NCBI RefSeq assembly: GCF_000934765.1
Contig: NZ_JYNN01000023.1
Coordinates: 1-50,046, forward strand
DNA length: 50,046 bases
Direction: 5' to 3'
From: Thiomicrospira microaerophila
GTDB lineage: Bacteria > Pseudomonadota > Gammaproteobacteria > Thiomicrospirales > Thiomicrospiraceae
A program made the position numbers and the translations under genes. Position 1 is the stretch's first letter. Each line of letters starts with the position of its first letter. Positions 29,640-37,942 of this stretch are shown here, piece after piece. The notes under the pieces are model-generated. The model was given only the letters and a program-made list of their open reading frames with translations. It did no database searches and had not been told where the DNA came from.

Positions 29640-29670
29640 CTCGTTCCCACGCAGGAGCGTGGGAACGAGT
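29640..29670. repeat. REP hairpin between the transposase and mrr remnants
   Basis: CTCGTTCCCACGC, short loop, GCGTGGGAACGAG: a perfect 13-bp stem of the GTTCCCACGC family lying exactly between two gene remnants. Confidence 0.9.
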
Positions 29671-29677
29671 AAATCTG

Positions 29678-29806
29678 TCGGTGGTATTGGTGGATGGGAA
29701 AAAGCTGGCCGAGTTAATGATTGAGCATAATGTCGGTGTGAGCGTGAAAGAGACTTATCAAGTTAAAACCTTGGATTCGGATTATTTTGATGGGTTTTTG
29801 GGGTGA
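29678..29806 (+). pseudogene. mrr: C-terminal remnant of an Mrr-type restriction endonuclease
   Basis: 42 codons ending at TGA 29804 encode VVLVDGKKLAELMIEHNVGV followed by an ETYQVKTLDSDYFDGF tail. This matches the conserved end of Mrr endonucleases (LIDGxxLAxLMIxxNVGV...YxIKKIDxDYF). The catalytic domain is missing; the frame is broken upstream by a REP hairpin. Dead gene fragment. Confidence 0.75.
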
Positions 29807-29865
29807 TGCAGATAGTCTAAAATATCTTATAAGCTATATAGTCTTTAGGTTATAATGAGGTTTAT

Positions 29866-30210
29866 ATGTGGCAGGTAGTGACGGTTGATTATTTTGATGA
29901 TTGGTTTTTATCGCTAAGCTTAGCAGAACAGCAAAGCATTTTGACTGGCATTTTTAAATTGCAAGCGATTGGGCCTTTATTAGGTCGTCCTGATGTGGAT
30001 ACGCTTTCAGGGTTGCAAACGGTTAAAAATTTAAAAGAATTGCGGGTTCAGCATAAAGGTAAACCTTATCGTGTGTTGTTTGCTTTTGACCCTAAGCGTC
30101 AAGCGGTTATGTTGTGTGGCGGAGATAAAACCGATGATAAACGTTTTTACGACAGGATGATTCCGATTGCCGAGCGTGAATTTATCGCACATCTTGAAAA
30201 ACTGGATTAG
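29866..30210 (+). CDS. HigB-like toxin (RelE/ParE superfamily, Gp49-like)
   Basis: 114 residues. The Gp49/HigB-type layout is visible: an N-terminal strand-helix, the GRPDVDTLSGLQTVKNLKELRV segment with the basic KNLKELR core, then YRVLFAFDPKRQAVMLCGGDK (beta hairpin ending in the GG-D-K turn) and a helical tail. It probably cleaves mRNA at the ribosome. It precedes its antitoxin (10 bases), the toxin-first order of higBA systems. It borders the REP/transposase/Mrr scrap region, consistent with an accessory locus. Confidence 0.88.
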   Translation: MWQVVTVDYFDDWFLSLSLAEQQSILTGIFKLQAIGPLLGRPDVDTLSGLQTVKNLKELRVQHKGKPYRVLFAFDPKRQAVMLCGGDKTDDKRFYDRMIPIAEREFIAHLEKLD

Positions 30211-30219
30211 GAGAAAATC

Positions 30220-30522
30220 ATGGCAAAACCTTTAGCTGATTTATTGCAAAAAATCGATCCGGCAATTGTTGAAGCCGCGCAAAAACAAGCGGAAGAAGAT
30301 GTTTTGGCGTGGCGTTTGGCCTATTTGCGCGAACAGTTAGCATTATCGCAAGTTGAAATGGCGGAGCGTTTAGGTATTTCTCAGCCTTCAGTAGCGAATT
30401 TAGAAAAGCGCGGGCATGAAGTGAAGCTTTCTTCGCTGAAACGCTATGTTGAGGCACTGGGCGGCAAATTGTCTTTAGATGTGCAACTGCCTGATGGGCG
30501 GCATATCGGCATTCATGTGTGA
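30220..30522 (+). CDS. HigA-like antitoxin (XRE-family HTH)
   Basis: 100 residues. A helix-turn-helix (about 44-85) reads ALSQVEMAERLGISQPSVANLE, a classical XRE motif, after a helical N-terminus. The C-terminal LSLDVQLPDGRHIGIHV is a beta tail as in HigA antitoxins of the Gp49 class. GGAG lies 6 bases before ATG. It neutralises the upstream toxin and should repress the operon. Confidence 0.88.
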   Translation: MAKPLADLLQKIDPAIVEAAQKQAEEDVLAWRLAYLREQLALSQVEMAERLGISQPSVANLEKRGHEVKLSSLKRYVEALGGKLSLDVQLPDGRHIGIHV

Positions 30523-30616
30523 GGTGGGTGTAGGTACTTCAAGTCTATAGGGTTCTTAAAAGCGAAAAGCCCCGATGAACCCACCGAGGCTATAACGCCG
30601 ACTGTACTGGTTCAAA

Positions 30617-30787
30617 AGATTGCTTCACTCCGTTCGCAGTGACTTGGACTGGTTGGTATGCATGCCCACGCAGGAGCGTGGGAACGAGTAAAAATCACTG
30701 TCATTGCGTGGAGCAAAGCCACTCGGCAATCTCTTGCCGATTGTGCATGCCCTTGAGAGATTGCCGCGGCCTTCGGTCTCGTATGAC
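30617..30787. repeat. Repeat block: half MITE, REP, and full TCATTGCG element
   Basis: From left: a half element AGATTGCTTCACTC...GTGAC (30617-30643), a REP hairpin CCCACGC/GCGTGGG (30664-30688), then a full 88-bp TCATTGCG element (30700-30787) with inner arms GGCAATCTC/GAGATTGCC. Most of the 450-base gap between higA and the glucosylglycerate genes is this block; the remainder holds a hairpin at 30888. Confidence 0.75.
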
Positions 30788-30887
30788 GTGTGATTTTTTG
30801 ACTTTGCAATGATACAAGTTGGTTTTGCTCGTGGTGTCACTCATTCCTTAACTTGGTAGTGACGCTGTCCAAGCCTGGTCGGGTAGA

Positions 30888-30914
30888 GGCTGGTTTATTG
30901 ATAATAAACCAGCC
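30888..30914. promoter_or_regulatory. Strong hairpin/inverted repeat upstream of the glucosylglycerate genes
   Basis: GGCTGGTTTAT (30888-30898) and ATAAACCAGCC (30904-30914) are perfect 11-bp inverse arms around TGATA. No T-run follows, so it is not a simple terminator. It lies 58 bases before the first gene and its loop holds a TTGATA -35-like hexamer. Confidence 0.45.
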
Positions 30915-30972
30915 ATGCGTCGTAAATTTTGTGGTTTAATAAAAAGCAACGAAACCTTCCCAGGAGCTTTTT

Positions 30973-31743
30973 ATGGCCGAATGGCTGGTGAGTACCGATT
31001 TAGATGGCACACTGTTAAATCATCATAGTTATGCGTTTGAGGCTGTATTGCCCGTTGTGGCACGGCTTAAAGAGGCGGGTGTGCCGCTGCTTCTCAATTC
31101 AAGTAAAACCCTCGCAGAATTGCGCGCTTGGCGCGAGACATTTCATCTTAGTGATCCTATTATTGCTGAAAACGGCGGCATTGTTGCGCAGTCGACGCAG
31201 TCCGTTCGTTATCTTGGCACTGCTCGAACGCACATTTTGTCGCTGATTCATGCATGGCGGGCGCAGAAGGGTTGGCTGTTTGAAGGCTTTGCGGATTGGA
31301 CGCTTGAGCAGGTAATAGAGCAAACCGGTTTGGACCCTCAAGCCGCGCAAGCATCAATGCAGCGTGATGTGACCGAGCCGATTATTTGGCTGGGTTCACC
31401 ACCAGGCCTGGTTGAGTTTCAGGCGTTTTTAGCTCAAAACCAATTGCAACTGCAAAAAGGCGGGCGCTTTTATCATGTGATGGCGCCGCATGATAAAGCC
31501 AGCGCACTTAAACAGCTTCAGCCCGATTACCCGAATAGAAAAATTCTTGCGTTAGGCGATGGTGGTAACGACCGTGCGATGTTGGCGATGGCCGATATTG
31601 CGGTGGTGATGCCCAATGCACAGGGTGATTATCTTCAACTCGAACCTCAAAACAACCCGCAGATTATTTATCACGCACCACAGCAGGCACCCGTAGGCTG
31701 GGCGCAGGCGGTTAGCCATTTCATTTTTCAGGAGGCTTTATGA
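30973..31743 (+). CDS. Glucosyl-/mannosyl-3-phosphoglycerate phosphatase (HAD-IIB)
   Basis: 256 residues of the HAD superfamily, MpgP/YedP branch. HAD motif I is STDLDGTLLNH (nucleophile Asp about 9), motif II LLLNSSKTLAEL, motif III lysine in the HDKASALKQL segment and motif IV ILALGDGGNDRAML. Together with the synthase in the next gene it would remove the phosphate from glucosyl-3-phosphoglycerate to give the compatible solute glucosylglycerate. AGGAG is 5 bases before the ATG. It overlaps the next gene by 4 bases (ATGA). A palindrome copy is read as PPGLVEF. Confidence 0.88.
   Translation: MAEWLVSTDLDGTLLNHHSYAFEAVLPVVARLKEAGVPLLLNSSKTLAELRAWRETFHLSDPIIAENGGIVAQSTQSVRYLGTARTHILSLIHAWRAQKGWLFEGFADWTLEQVIEQTGLDPQAAQASMQRDVTEPIIWLGSPPGLVEFQAFLAQNQLQLQKGGRFYHVMAPHDKASALKQLQPDYPNRKILALGDGGNDRAMLAMADIAVVMPNAQGDYLQLEPQNNPQIIYHAPQQAPVGWAQAVSHFIFQEAL
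31402..31411. repeat. Iterated palindrome copy in phosphatase gene
   Basis: CACCAGGCCTGGTTG, one mismatch from the 16-mer's left arm; read as P-P-G-L-V-E. Confidence 0.9.
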
Positions 31744-32951
31744 GCGATTTTTTTCAAAACGGTACAGTAACCACTTTTCATAACCTAACGCGACGACCAC
31801 TGAATGAGCTGGAGTGGGATTTGGTTAATTTTTCGCGTCAAAAACCCATGGGGTTGATTTTGCCTTCGTTGTTCAGCGAGTTAGAAGGCGAGGCGTTAAC
31901 AGGTATTTTAAATGAACTGGAAAAGGTGCCTTATTTATCCGAAATTGTAATAGGGTTAGATCGTGCCGATAAAGCGCAATTTGATTATGCTAAAAAGTTT
32001 TTTTCACGTTTGCCTCAACCGCATAAAATCCTCTGGAACGATGGCCCTCGGATGCAGGAAGTAATGCGCCCATTGCTAGAGCGGGGTTTAGCGCCGACCG
32101 AGCCGGGTAAAGGTAAAAATGTATGGGGGTGTTTTGGGTATGTGCTGGCGTCTAAGCAAGCGCAGGTAGTGGCGTTGCATGATTGCGATATTTTAACCTA
32201 CGAGCGACAAATGTTGGCGCGTTTGTTGTATCCGGTCGCCCATCCCACCTTTAATTTTGCGTTTTCCAAGGGCTATTATGCCAGGTACGCGGAGGGCAAA
32301 ATGAACGGCCGTGTGGCACGGCTATTGGTCACGCCCTTGTTACGCGCTTTAGAAACGGTGTGTGGCAATGACGAGTTGCTGAGTTATTTAGATTCATTTC
32401 GCTATCCATTGGCGGGGGAGTTTGCGCTGGATGTGAATGCCCTGCAAGACGTGCGTATTCCAGGTGATTGGGGTTTGGAAATTGGTATTCTGGCCGAAAT
32501 TCGCCGCAATTTTTCAACCCGTCGGGTGTGTCAGGTGGAGGTGGCTGACCGTTATGACCATAAGCACCAAACGGTGTCATTTGACGATGCCAATGCGGGC
32601 TTATCCCGCATGAGTCAAGACATCGCCAAATCCCTCTTCCGTAAACTGGCGACCCGTGGTCATCAGTTTTCACGCGCCACCTTGCGCAGTGTGCGCGCCG
32701 TTTATTACCGCACCGCACTGGATCAGCTTGAGTCCTATGCGTTTGATGCTGAAATGAATGGCTTAACCCTTGATCGTCATCAAGAGGAGCGGGTGGTGGA
32801 GTTATTTGCCGATAATATTTCGCTGGCGGGTGATGCGTTTATCAATATGGATGATGAGCGCCCGTTTGTGCCGAACTGGAACCGCATTGCCAGTGCGTTT
32901 CCTGATATTTTCGAGGAGCTCAAGCAGGCGGTTGAACTCGATAATGCCTAA
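31740..32951 (+). CDS. gpgS: Glucosyl-3-phosphoglycerate synthase (GT81-like)
   Basis: 403 residues with GT-A glycosyltransferase features: EIVIGLDRADKAQ, the metal-site region ALHDCDILTYERQM (DxD-like, about 144), FNFAFSKGYYAR, and PLAGEFALD with GDWGLEIG typical of GpgS/MpgS proteins. It would join glucose from a nucleotide sugar to 3-phosphoglycerate. It overlaps the phosphatase gene by 4 bases (ATGA), and a glucosylglycerate phosphorylase-like gene follows after 233 bases. Mannose in place of glucose is possible from sequence alone, but the phosphorylase neighbour favours glucose. Confidence 0.88.
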   Translation: MSDFFQNGTVTTFHNLTRRPLNELEWDLVNFSRQKPMGLILPSLFSELEGEALTGILNELEKVPYLSEIVIGLDRADKAQFDYAKKFFSRLPQPHKILWNDGPRMQEVMRPLLERGLAPTEPGKGKNVWGCFGYVLASKQAQVVALHDCDILTYERQMLARLLYPVAHPTFNFAFSKGYYARYAEGKMNGRVARLLVTPLLRALETVCGNDELLSYLDSFRYPLAGEFALDVNALQDVRIPGDWGLEIGILAEIRRNFSTRRVCQVEVADRYDHKHQTVSFDDANAGLSRMSQDIAKSLFRKLATRGHQFSRATLRSVRAVYYRTALDQLESYAFDAEMNGLTLDRHQEERVVELFADNISLAGDAFINMDDERPFVPNWNRIASAFPDIFEELKQAVELDNA

Positions 32952-32960
32952 CTTTAAAAA

Positions 32961-33079
32961 GATTCCGGCCTTCGCCGGAATGAAAAAAAATAATCCGTCA
33001 TTGCGAGCGTAGCGCGGCAATCTGTTGAGGGCGTGCGCAGTTTGTAAGAGATTGCCACGGCCTTTGGCCTCGCAATGAC
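32961..33079. repeat. TTCCGGC hairpin plus TCATTGCGA element
   Basis: ATTCCGGC/GCCGGAAT hairpin at 32962-32981 just after gpgS, followed by an 83-bp TCATTGCGA element (32997-33079) with arms GCAATCT and AGATTGC. A truncated extra CGCAATGACG follows near 33098. The hairpin could also serve as a minus-strand terminator because of the A-run after it. Confidence 0.75.
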
Positions 33080-33184
33080 GAGTGGTTTTTTAGCTGCGCA
33101 ATGACGTGTGGTTTTTTTGGCGGCGCGCTGTCCTGACAGGGTGAAAGTGCTTTTTTAAAATTAGATCAGCAGGGGGTAAATAAA

Positions 33185-34960
33185 ATGAGCGAACAAATTT
33201 TTGAGAGAATTAAACAGCGCCTGCTGAAACTCTACCCGTTAGAGCAGGCTAAAGACACCTATCAAGAGCTTAATCGATTGATTCAAATTTGCGGCATCGA
33301 GCCGCATAAAAATCAAGCCTTGTGGAGTCAAGAGGATGTGGTGTTGATTACCTATGGCGACAGCCTGCAAAACCACGATCAGGGCGAAGTGCCACTTAAA
33401 ACCCTGCACCATTTTTTTCAAAACCAGGTAAAGGATGCGATTAATACCGTGCATATTTTGCCGTTTTTTCCCTATAGCTCCGATGATGGCTTTTCGGTGA
33501 TTGATTATGTCAAGGTGGACCCGGATTTAGGTGATTGGTGTGATGTCGCGGCGATTACACAAGACTATCGGCTAATGACCGATTTGGTGATTAATCATAT
33601 CTCGCGTGAAAGCCTTTGGTTTACCGATTACAAAGCGGATGTCGCGCCGTTCAATCAATTTTTTATCGAAATGGAGCGGGATGCTGATGTGTCTCAAGTC
33701 ACGCGACCGCGAAACTCGCCCTTGTTAGTGCCGGCCTATACCCATCGGGGGCGCAAATATGTTTGGGCGACCTTTAGTGCCGATCAAATTGATTTGAACT
33801 TTGAAAACCCCGCCGTGCTGATCAAAATGATCGAAGTGCTGTTGTTTTATATTAAACAAAAAACCCATATCCTGCGGTTGGATGCAATCGCGTTTTTGTG
33901 GAAACAGCTCGGTACTAGCTGTGTGCATTTGCCTCAAACCCATGAAGTGGTCAAGCTGATTCGTGATGTGTTTGAGCTGGTTAGCCCGAATGCGCTGGTG
34001 TTAACCGAAACCAATGTGCCGCACCATGAAAACCTATCCTATTTTGGTGAGGGGGACGAAGCGCACATGGTGTATCAATTTAGTCTTGCGCCGCTGGTAC
34101 TGCACGCGCTCTATCGCTCAAATGGCGAATACCTCACGCGTTGGGCGCAACAACTCCAGCCCCCAGCGCCCGGCTGCAGCTTTTTAAACTTTACCGCTTC
34201 GCATGACGGCATAGGTTTGCGCCCGGTAGAAGGCATCTTGCCTGAAGCCGAAATCCAAGAACTGATTGCCGGTATGCATCGTCAAGGCGGCTATGTCTCG
34301 ATGCGCAGCAAGCCAGATGGCAGCGAATCGCCCTATGAAATTAATATTGCGCTGTTTAGTGCATTCCGCGAGATCTCCGGTTCGCTTGACCCAGACCAAT
34401 GGCAGGTTGAACGCTTTATTTGTTCGCAAATGATTATGCTGACCCTGCAAGGTATTCCTGCGCTCTATATTCATAGCCTGCTTGCCACCGTCAATGACCA
34501 AACCGGTGTCGAGCGCACAGGGCGCACGCGTTCGATTAATCGACGCAAATGGGAAATGAATCAACTTCAACCACTATTGGATGCTGCAAACAGCCCGAAT
34601 TCACGGGTGCTAACGCGGCTATTGCAAGTGTTAAAAAAGCGCAAAAAACACAAGGCGTTTCATCCCGATACCGCTCAGAAGGTACTCGATTGTGGTGCGG
34701 ATTTTTTTGTGGTTTGGCGTGGTTTGGATCAACTCGATTTTCCGTTGCTGGCGGTGTTTAACCTAACCAATCAAATTAAAACCCTGGATGGGCATGTTGA
34801 ACAGGCCAGCGAGATTCATCAAGACTGGGTTGACCTGCTGGAGAAAAAAACCTATTCGCTCAATCAACAGCCACTCAGCCTGCAACCCTACCAAGTGCTA
34901 TGGCTCATGCCCGCAACCGTCGATAACGTCAGCCCGCTTTGGGCCATGCAAACGGACTAA
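33185..34960 (+). CDS. GH13_18-type phosphorylase, probable glucosylglycerate phosphorylase
   Basis: 591 residues, sucrose-phosphorylase-like GH13. TIM-barrel motifs: VHILPFFPYSSDDGFSVIDY at the N-terminus; LVINHIS; LRLDAIAFLWK with the nucleophile Asp (about 233); VLTETNVPH with the acid/base Glu (about 276); TASHDGIGLRP with the transition-state Asp (about 340). This subfamily contains sucrose, glucosylglycerol and glucosylglycerate phosphorylases. Position after the phosphatase and gpgS makes glucosylglycerate the likely substrate, releasing glucose 1-phosphate and glycerate. There is no signal peptide. The context-based specificity is an inference. Confidence 0.88.
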   Translation: MSEQIFERIKQRLLKLYPLEQAKDTYQELNRLIQICGIEPHKNQALWSQEDVVLITYGDSLQNHDQGEVPLKTLHHFFQNQVKDAINTVHILPFFPYSSDDGFSVIDYVKVDPDLGDWCDVAAITQDYRLMTDLVINHISRESLWFTDYKADVAPFNQFFIEMERDADVSQVTRPRNSPLLVPAYTHRGRKYVWATFSADQIDLNFENPAVLIKMIEVLLFYIKQKTHILRLDAIAFLWKQLGTSCVHLPQTHEVVKLIRDVFELVSPNALVLTETNVPHHENLSYFGEGDEAHMVYQFSLAPLVLHALYRSNGEYLTRWAQQLQPPAPGCSFLNFTASHDGIGLRPVEGILPEAEIQELIAGMHRQGGYVSMRSKPDGSESPYEINIALFSAFREISGSLDPDQWQVERFICSQMIMLTLQGIPALYIHSLLATVNDQTGVERTGRTRSINRRKWEMNQLQPLLDAANSPNSRVLTRLLQVLKKRKKHKAFHPDTAQKVLDCGADFFVVWRGLDQLDFPLLAVFNLTNQIKTLDGHVEQASEIHQDWVDLLEKKTYSLNQQPLSLQPYQVLWLMPATVDNVSPLWAMQTD

Positions 34961-35013
34961 GTCAGGGTATTTTGAGTCCGACAGGCTCCCAGCCTCGCTA
35001 ATTGCCCTGTCAC

Positions 35014-35134
35014 CCTGCGCGAAGTCGCAGGGTCTATTGCCGCCAGCGGCTGGATCCAGGGACTTCGCGCAGGATGACGGCTCTGGGTAAAAAAAATGGG
35101 GCATTGCGAGGCCGAAGGCCGTGGCAATCTCTGG
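35014..35134. repeat. Inverted repeat plus 55-bp repeat and half TCATTGCGA element
   Basis: CCTGCGCGAAGTC (35014-35026) and GACTTCGCGCAGG (35061-35073) form a 13-bp perfect inverted pair; a shorter stem CCCTGCG/CGCAGGG nests inside. It runs into the repeat shared with 11981-12035 and a GCATTGCGAGGCC...GGCAATCTC half element. This fills the 283-base gap before the TonB receptor. Confidence 0.8.
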
Positions 35135-35243
35135 CAGACTGAGCGCGTCTATTTTTAGATTGTAATACTTTCTCAATACTGTTGTTTTTTTGTGGCTTTA
35201 GAATGGCGTCATTCTTTTTAATGATGCATTTTAATGGAGCACA

Positions 35244-37301
35244 ATGATGACCTCACGTTCAAAACTTAATATTGCCATTTTATCTTTAATAGCTAGCGGG
35301 GCGGTTTCGGCTAATAGTCAATTGCTGCCGATTGAGGTTGAGGCCGATGCGCCTAGTGCTAACAGTCAGTCTACCGAAGTGTTGCTTGAGTCTTCGGGGA
35401 ATACCGAGTCGGGTGCGATTTTGCGCCAGTTTTCTGGGGTTGAGGCTCAGCGTATGGGTGGGCATGGTTTGGATGTGTTGATTCGCGGTCAAGGTCAATC
35501 AGCGGTGACTGTTTTGATTGATGGGGGCAAGATAGAAGGCGGCTGCCCGAATCGGATGGATCCGCCGACCTCTTATTCAGAGATATCCAGCTTTGATAGC
35601 ATCACCGTCATCAAGGGTGTCCAATCTTTGCAGTATGGTGTTGGCGGCACGGGAGGCACGGTTTTGCTGGAGCGAGAAAAGCCCACGTTTGACGCAGCGA
35701 AGGCTTATCAAGGCAAAGTACATGCGGCCACCAATTCGAATGGTTTGACTCAAGATATCGGTACGGATGTAGCGGCGGGCGGGGATCAGGGGTATGTTCG
35801 CTTGCAAGCGGCCTATAAGGATGCGCAAAGTTATAAGGACGGCAACGGTGACACGGTGCGCTCAAGCTATCAAACCACTCAGGGACATATTGATTTGGGC
35901 TGGACACCTTCGGAGGATCATCATCTTAAACTGTCGCATGAAATAGCGAATACCGCCGATGCCCTATTTCAAGGCGCAGGGATGGACGCACCAAAGTCGG
36001 ATGGCAGCATGACTCGCTTGCGTTATCAAGGGCAAAACTTTACCGGGCCCGTGAATGCGGTGGATCTGCAGGTTTATCGCTCAGAAGTGGCGCATGTGAT
36101 GGATAATTTTAGTTTGCGTCCGAGTGGTGCAATGAGGAGTGAAGTGCCCTCTGATGTCACTACGCAAGGCGGAAAATTAAAACTCACGTCTCAATTTAGT
36201 GCAACCCAACTTGATTATGGTTTCATGTTACAGGCGGTTGAAAAACAAGCGACACTGTTTAACCGCGTTAATAATCAGTCACAATTTTTAATGTGGCCGA
36301 ACACCTCCACCGAACAGAACAGCCTGTTTGTGGAGGCGAATACCGCGCTTTCAGCCAGTCAAAATGTGATTTATGGCTTGCGCGTGGACAGTGTGAGCGC
36401 CGAAGCGAAAGAGGCGAATAAAGCACCGGATAATAATATGGGCAACCGTGAACCTGTTAACCTTTATGCCGCCGCCTATAGTGGTTACTCAGGAAATACA
36501 AAAATCACCGAAACCAACTGGAACGGCCTGGTACGTTATCAACAGCAACTTAACAATACACTCGATTGGTTTGGTGGGTTAAGTCTAACCACGCGCACCG
36601 CTGATGAAACCGAGCGTTTTATGGCGCGGGCGGATTGGACGGGTAATCCAGATTTAAAACCCGAAAAACATCTACAACTGGATCTCGGCTTAAACCACAC
36701 CAGCCAAAACCTAAACTGGTCAGCGAATGCCTATTTTGATCGGGTTTCTGATTATATTTTGCGTGATTTGGCTAAAAACCAAGCAAGTGCGAATGCAAGA
36801 CCTGTTGGCATGGCTCCAAATACAAATACATCAGGCATTAACAATATCTACGTCAATATCGACGCTCAAATCTATGGCGCCGAATTCGATATGGATTATC
36901 GTCTCAACCAGGCCTGGTTATTAAGTGGTCAACTCGCCTACACGCAAGGCAAGAATACAACAGATAATCGCCGCTTGAGTAATATCGCGCCGCTAAACGC
37001 TCAGTTTAGCGCGCAGTATGTCCAAAGCAACTGGTACGCCGCCGCGCGCGCCAACCTAGCGACCCAGCAAACCCAAGTGAATAGCGCGTATGGTGAACCT
37101 GAAACCGCCGCTTGGCAAACCTTGGATGTCTATGGCGGCTATCAAATTAACAAAACCTTTATGCTGCAAGCGGGCGTGGATAACTTAACGGACAAAGCCT
37201 ACTTTAACCATGTAAACCGTACCGACCCAACAACCGGCCATGTGTTTAAAGTTATGGAACCTGGCCGCAACATTTGGGCGCGAGTAGAAGCCAAATTCTA
37301 A
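35244..37301 (+). CDS. TonB-dependent outer-membrane receptor, OprC/NosA-like (copper)
   Basis: 685 residues. Signal peptide ends near AVSANS. The plug domain (about 45-150) has GLDVLIRGQGQSAVTVLIDGG followed by EGGCPNRMDPPTSYSE, the C-x3-M segment characteristic of OprC/NosA copper receptors. The barrel follows with the family's NPDLKPEKHLQL, and the C-terminus ends in a terminal strand with aromatic Phe (ARVEAKF). It would import copper across the outer membrane with TonB energy. GGAG at 35236-35239 suits ATG 35247 or 35244. A palindrome copy is read as LNQAWLLS in a barrel loop or strand edge. Confidence 0.87.
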   Translation: MMTSRSKLNIAILSLIASGAVSANSQLLPIEVEADAPSANSQSTEVLLESSGNTESGAILRQFSGVEAQRMGGHGLDVLIRGQGQSAVTVLIDGGKIEGGCPNRMDPPTSYSEISSFDSITVIKGVQSLQYGVGGTGGTVLLEREKPTFDAAKAYQGKVHAATNSNGLTQDIGTDVAAGGDQGYVRLQAAYKDAQSYKDGNGDTVRSSYQTTQGHIDLGWTPSEDHHLKLSHEIANTADALFQGAGMDAPKSDGSMTRLRYQGQNFTGPVNAVDLQVYRSEVAHVMDNFSLRPSGAMRSEVPSDVTTQGGKLKLTSQFSATQLDYGFMLQAVEKQATLFNRVNNQSQFLMWPNTSTEQNSLFVEANTALSASQNVIYGLRVDSVSAEAKEANKAPDNNMGNREPVNLYAAAYSGYSGNTKITETNWNGLVRYQQQLNNTLDWFGGLSLTTRTADETERFMARADWTGNPDLKPEKHLQLDLGLNHTSQNLNWSANAYFDRVSDYILRDLAKNQASANARPVGMAPNTNTSGINNIYVNIDAQIYGAEFDMDYRLNQAWLLSGQLAYTQGKNTTDNRRLSNIAPLNAQFSAQYVQSNWYAAARANLATQQTQVNSAYGEPETAAWQTLDVYGGYQINKTFMLQAGVDNLTDKAYFNHVNRTDPTTGHVFKVMEPGRNIWARVEAKF
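36906..36919. repeat. Iterated palindrome copy in TonB receptor gene
   Basis: AACCAGGCCTGGTT exact, left flank C; read as N-Q-A-W-L in the barrel. Confidence 0.93.
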
Positions 37302-37488
37302 GGAACGTGAAGTGAAAAACAACAGATTAGGAGAAAAGAAGTGTGCATACGTTAGCGTTCAACGTGGGAGCGAGATCTGGTTGTAAGTTGTTGATTTATT
37401 ATTTACTTAAGATGCGTTTGCCCTGGGCATTCCACCGCGACATAGCTGGCTGCGAGTAACGCAATGCCAAAGGGGGGGGTAAGCCTAG

Positions 37489-37545
37489 CAGCGTCATATC
37501 AACCCAAACCAACTCTTTACCCTAATGGTAGGCCAACCGGAGTAA
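37489..37545 (+). pseudogene. Duplicated 3' end of the non-catalytic M16 gene
   Basis: 57 bases match the last 57 bases (including the stop) of the M16 gene at 11860-11916, with three mismatches. Similarity continues past the stop (AAAATCA-TGC) after a 4-base insertion. Only the last 18 codons are present and there is no reading frame leading into it. Confidence 0.85.
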
Positions 37546-37590
37546 GTTAAAATCAATGCTATTGACTATAGAAATGAAGATAACTCACCA

Positions 37591-37600
37591 CCAGGCCTGG
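37591..37600. repeat. Iterated palindrome copy in the scrap region
   Basis: CACCAGGCCTGGTTG with one left-arm mismatch from the full 16-mer; intergenic. Confidence 0.9.
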
Positions 37601-37714
37601 TTGCCGATGTTCTCAGTGGCAACAATGAAAGACGAAGGTGGTGTAAAACGGATGAGTTGTTTTATTTTTATGCTTGCCTGAGTTAAACTAATAAGAAAAA
37701 TTGAGATTATTGAT

Positions 37715-37942
37715 ATGTCTGAACAAGTGCAATTAGAGCATGAAATTGGTTGGTATAAGGTGGTTTTTGCTGTGCTTGCTGCCATAGATGTATCGTTGCT
37801 AGCCTGGTTTGCTAAAAACTATGATTCGCAAAATGCTGTATTGTTGTTCGCTTGTTTTGTGGCTATTTTGTTTGTATCTGCTGGTATTGCGTTGATCAAT
37901 AACAATGTATTTAAATGCCTGAAAAGGCTGAAGGAATTATGA
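37715..37942 (+). CDS. Small two-helix membrane protein
   Basis: 75 residues. A charged N-terminus (SEQVQLEHEIGWYK) is followed by two hydrophobic helices (about 16-33 and 41-63) and a basic tail (KCLKRLKEL). No strong ribosome site is seen. The stop overlaps the start of a 28-residue membrane peptide (ATGA). Function unknown; the pair might form a small membrane complex. Confidence 0.6.
   Translation: MSEQVQLEHEIGWYKVVFAVLAAIDVSLLAWFAKNYDSQNAVLLFACFVAILFVSAGIALINNNVFKCLKRLKEL

Larger units (their letters stand above)
37302..37714. other. Scrap region made of fragments of other loci
   Basis: A 413-base stretch with no credible gene. It holds, in order: a 26-base segment (37331-37356) identical, inverted, to 41936-41961; half a REP hairpin (37362-37377); 19 bases (37430-37448) identical to part of dbpA (38868-38886); a nine-base G-run (37472-37479 region); the M16 gene fragment (37489-37545); and a palindrome copy (37588-37604). 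Confidence 0.7.

Noticed and set aside
30560-30596. AAAAGCCCCG...CGAGGCT hairpin after higA as a terminator
   Set aside because: The stem is imperfect and the T-run lies on the minus strand side, where no gene would use it.
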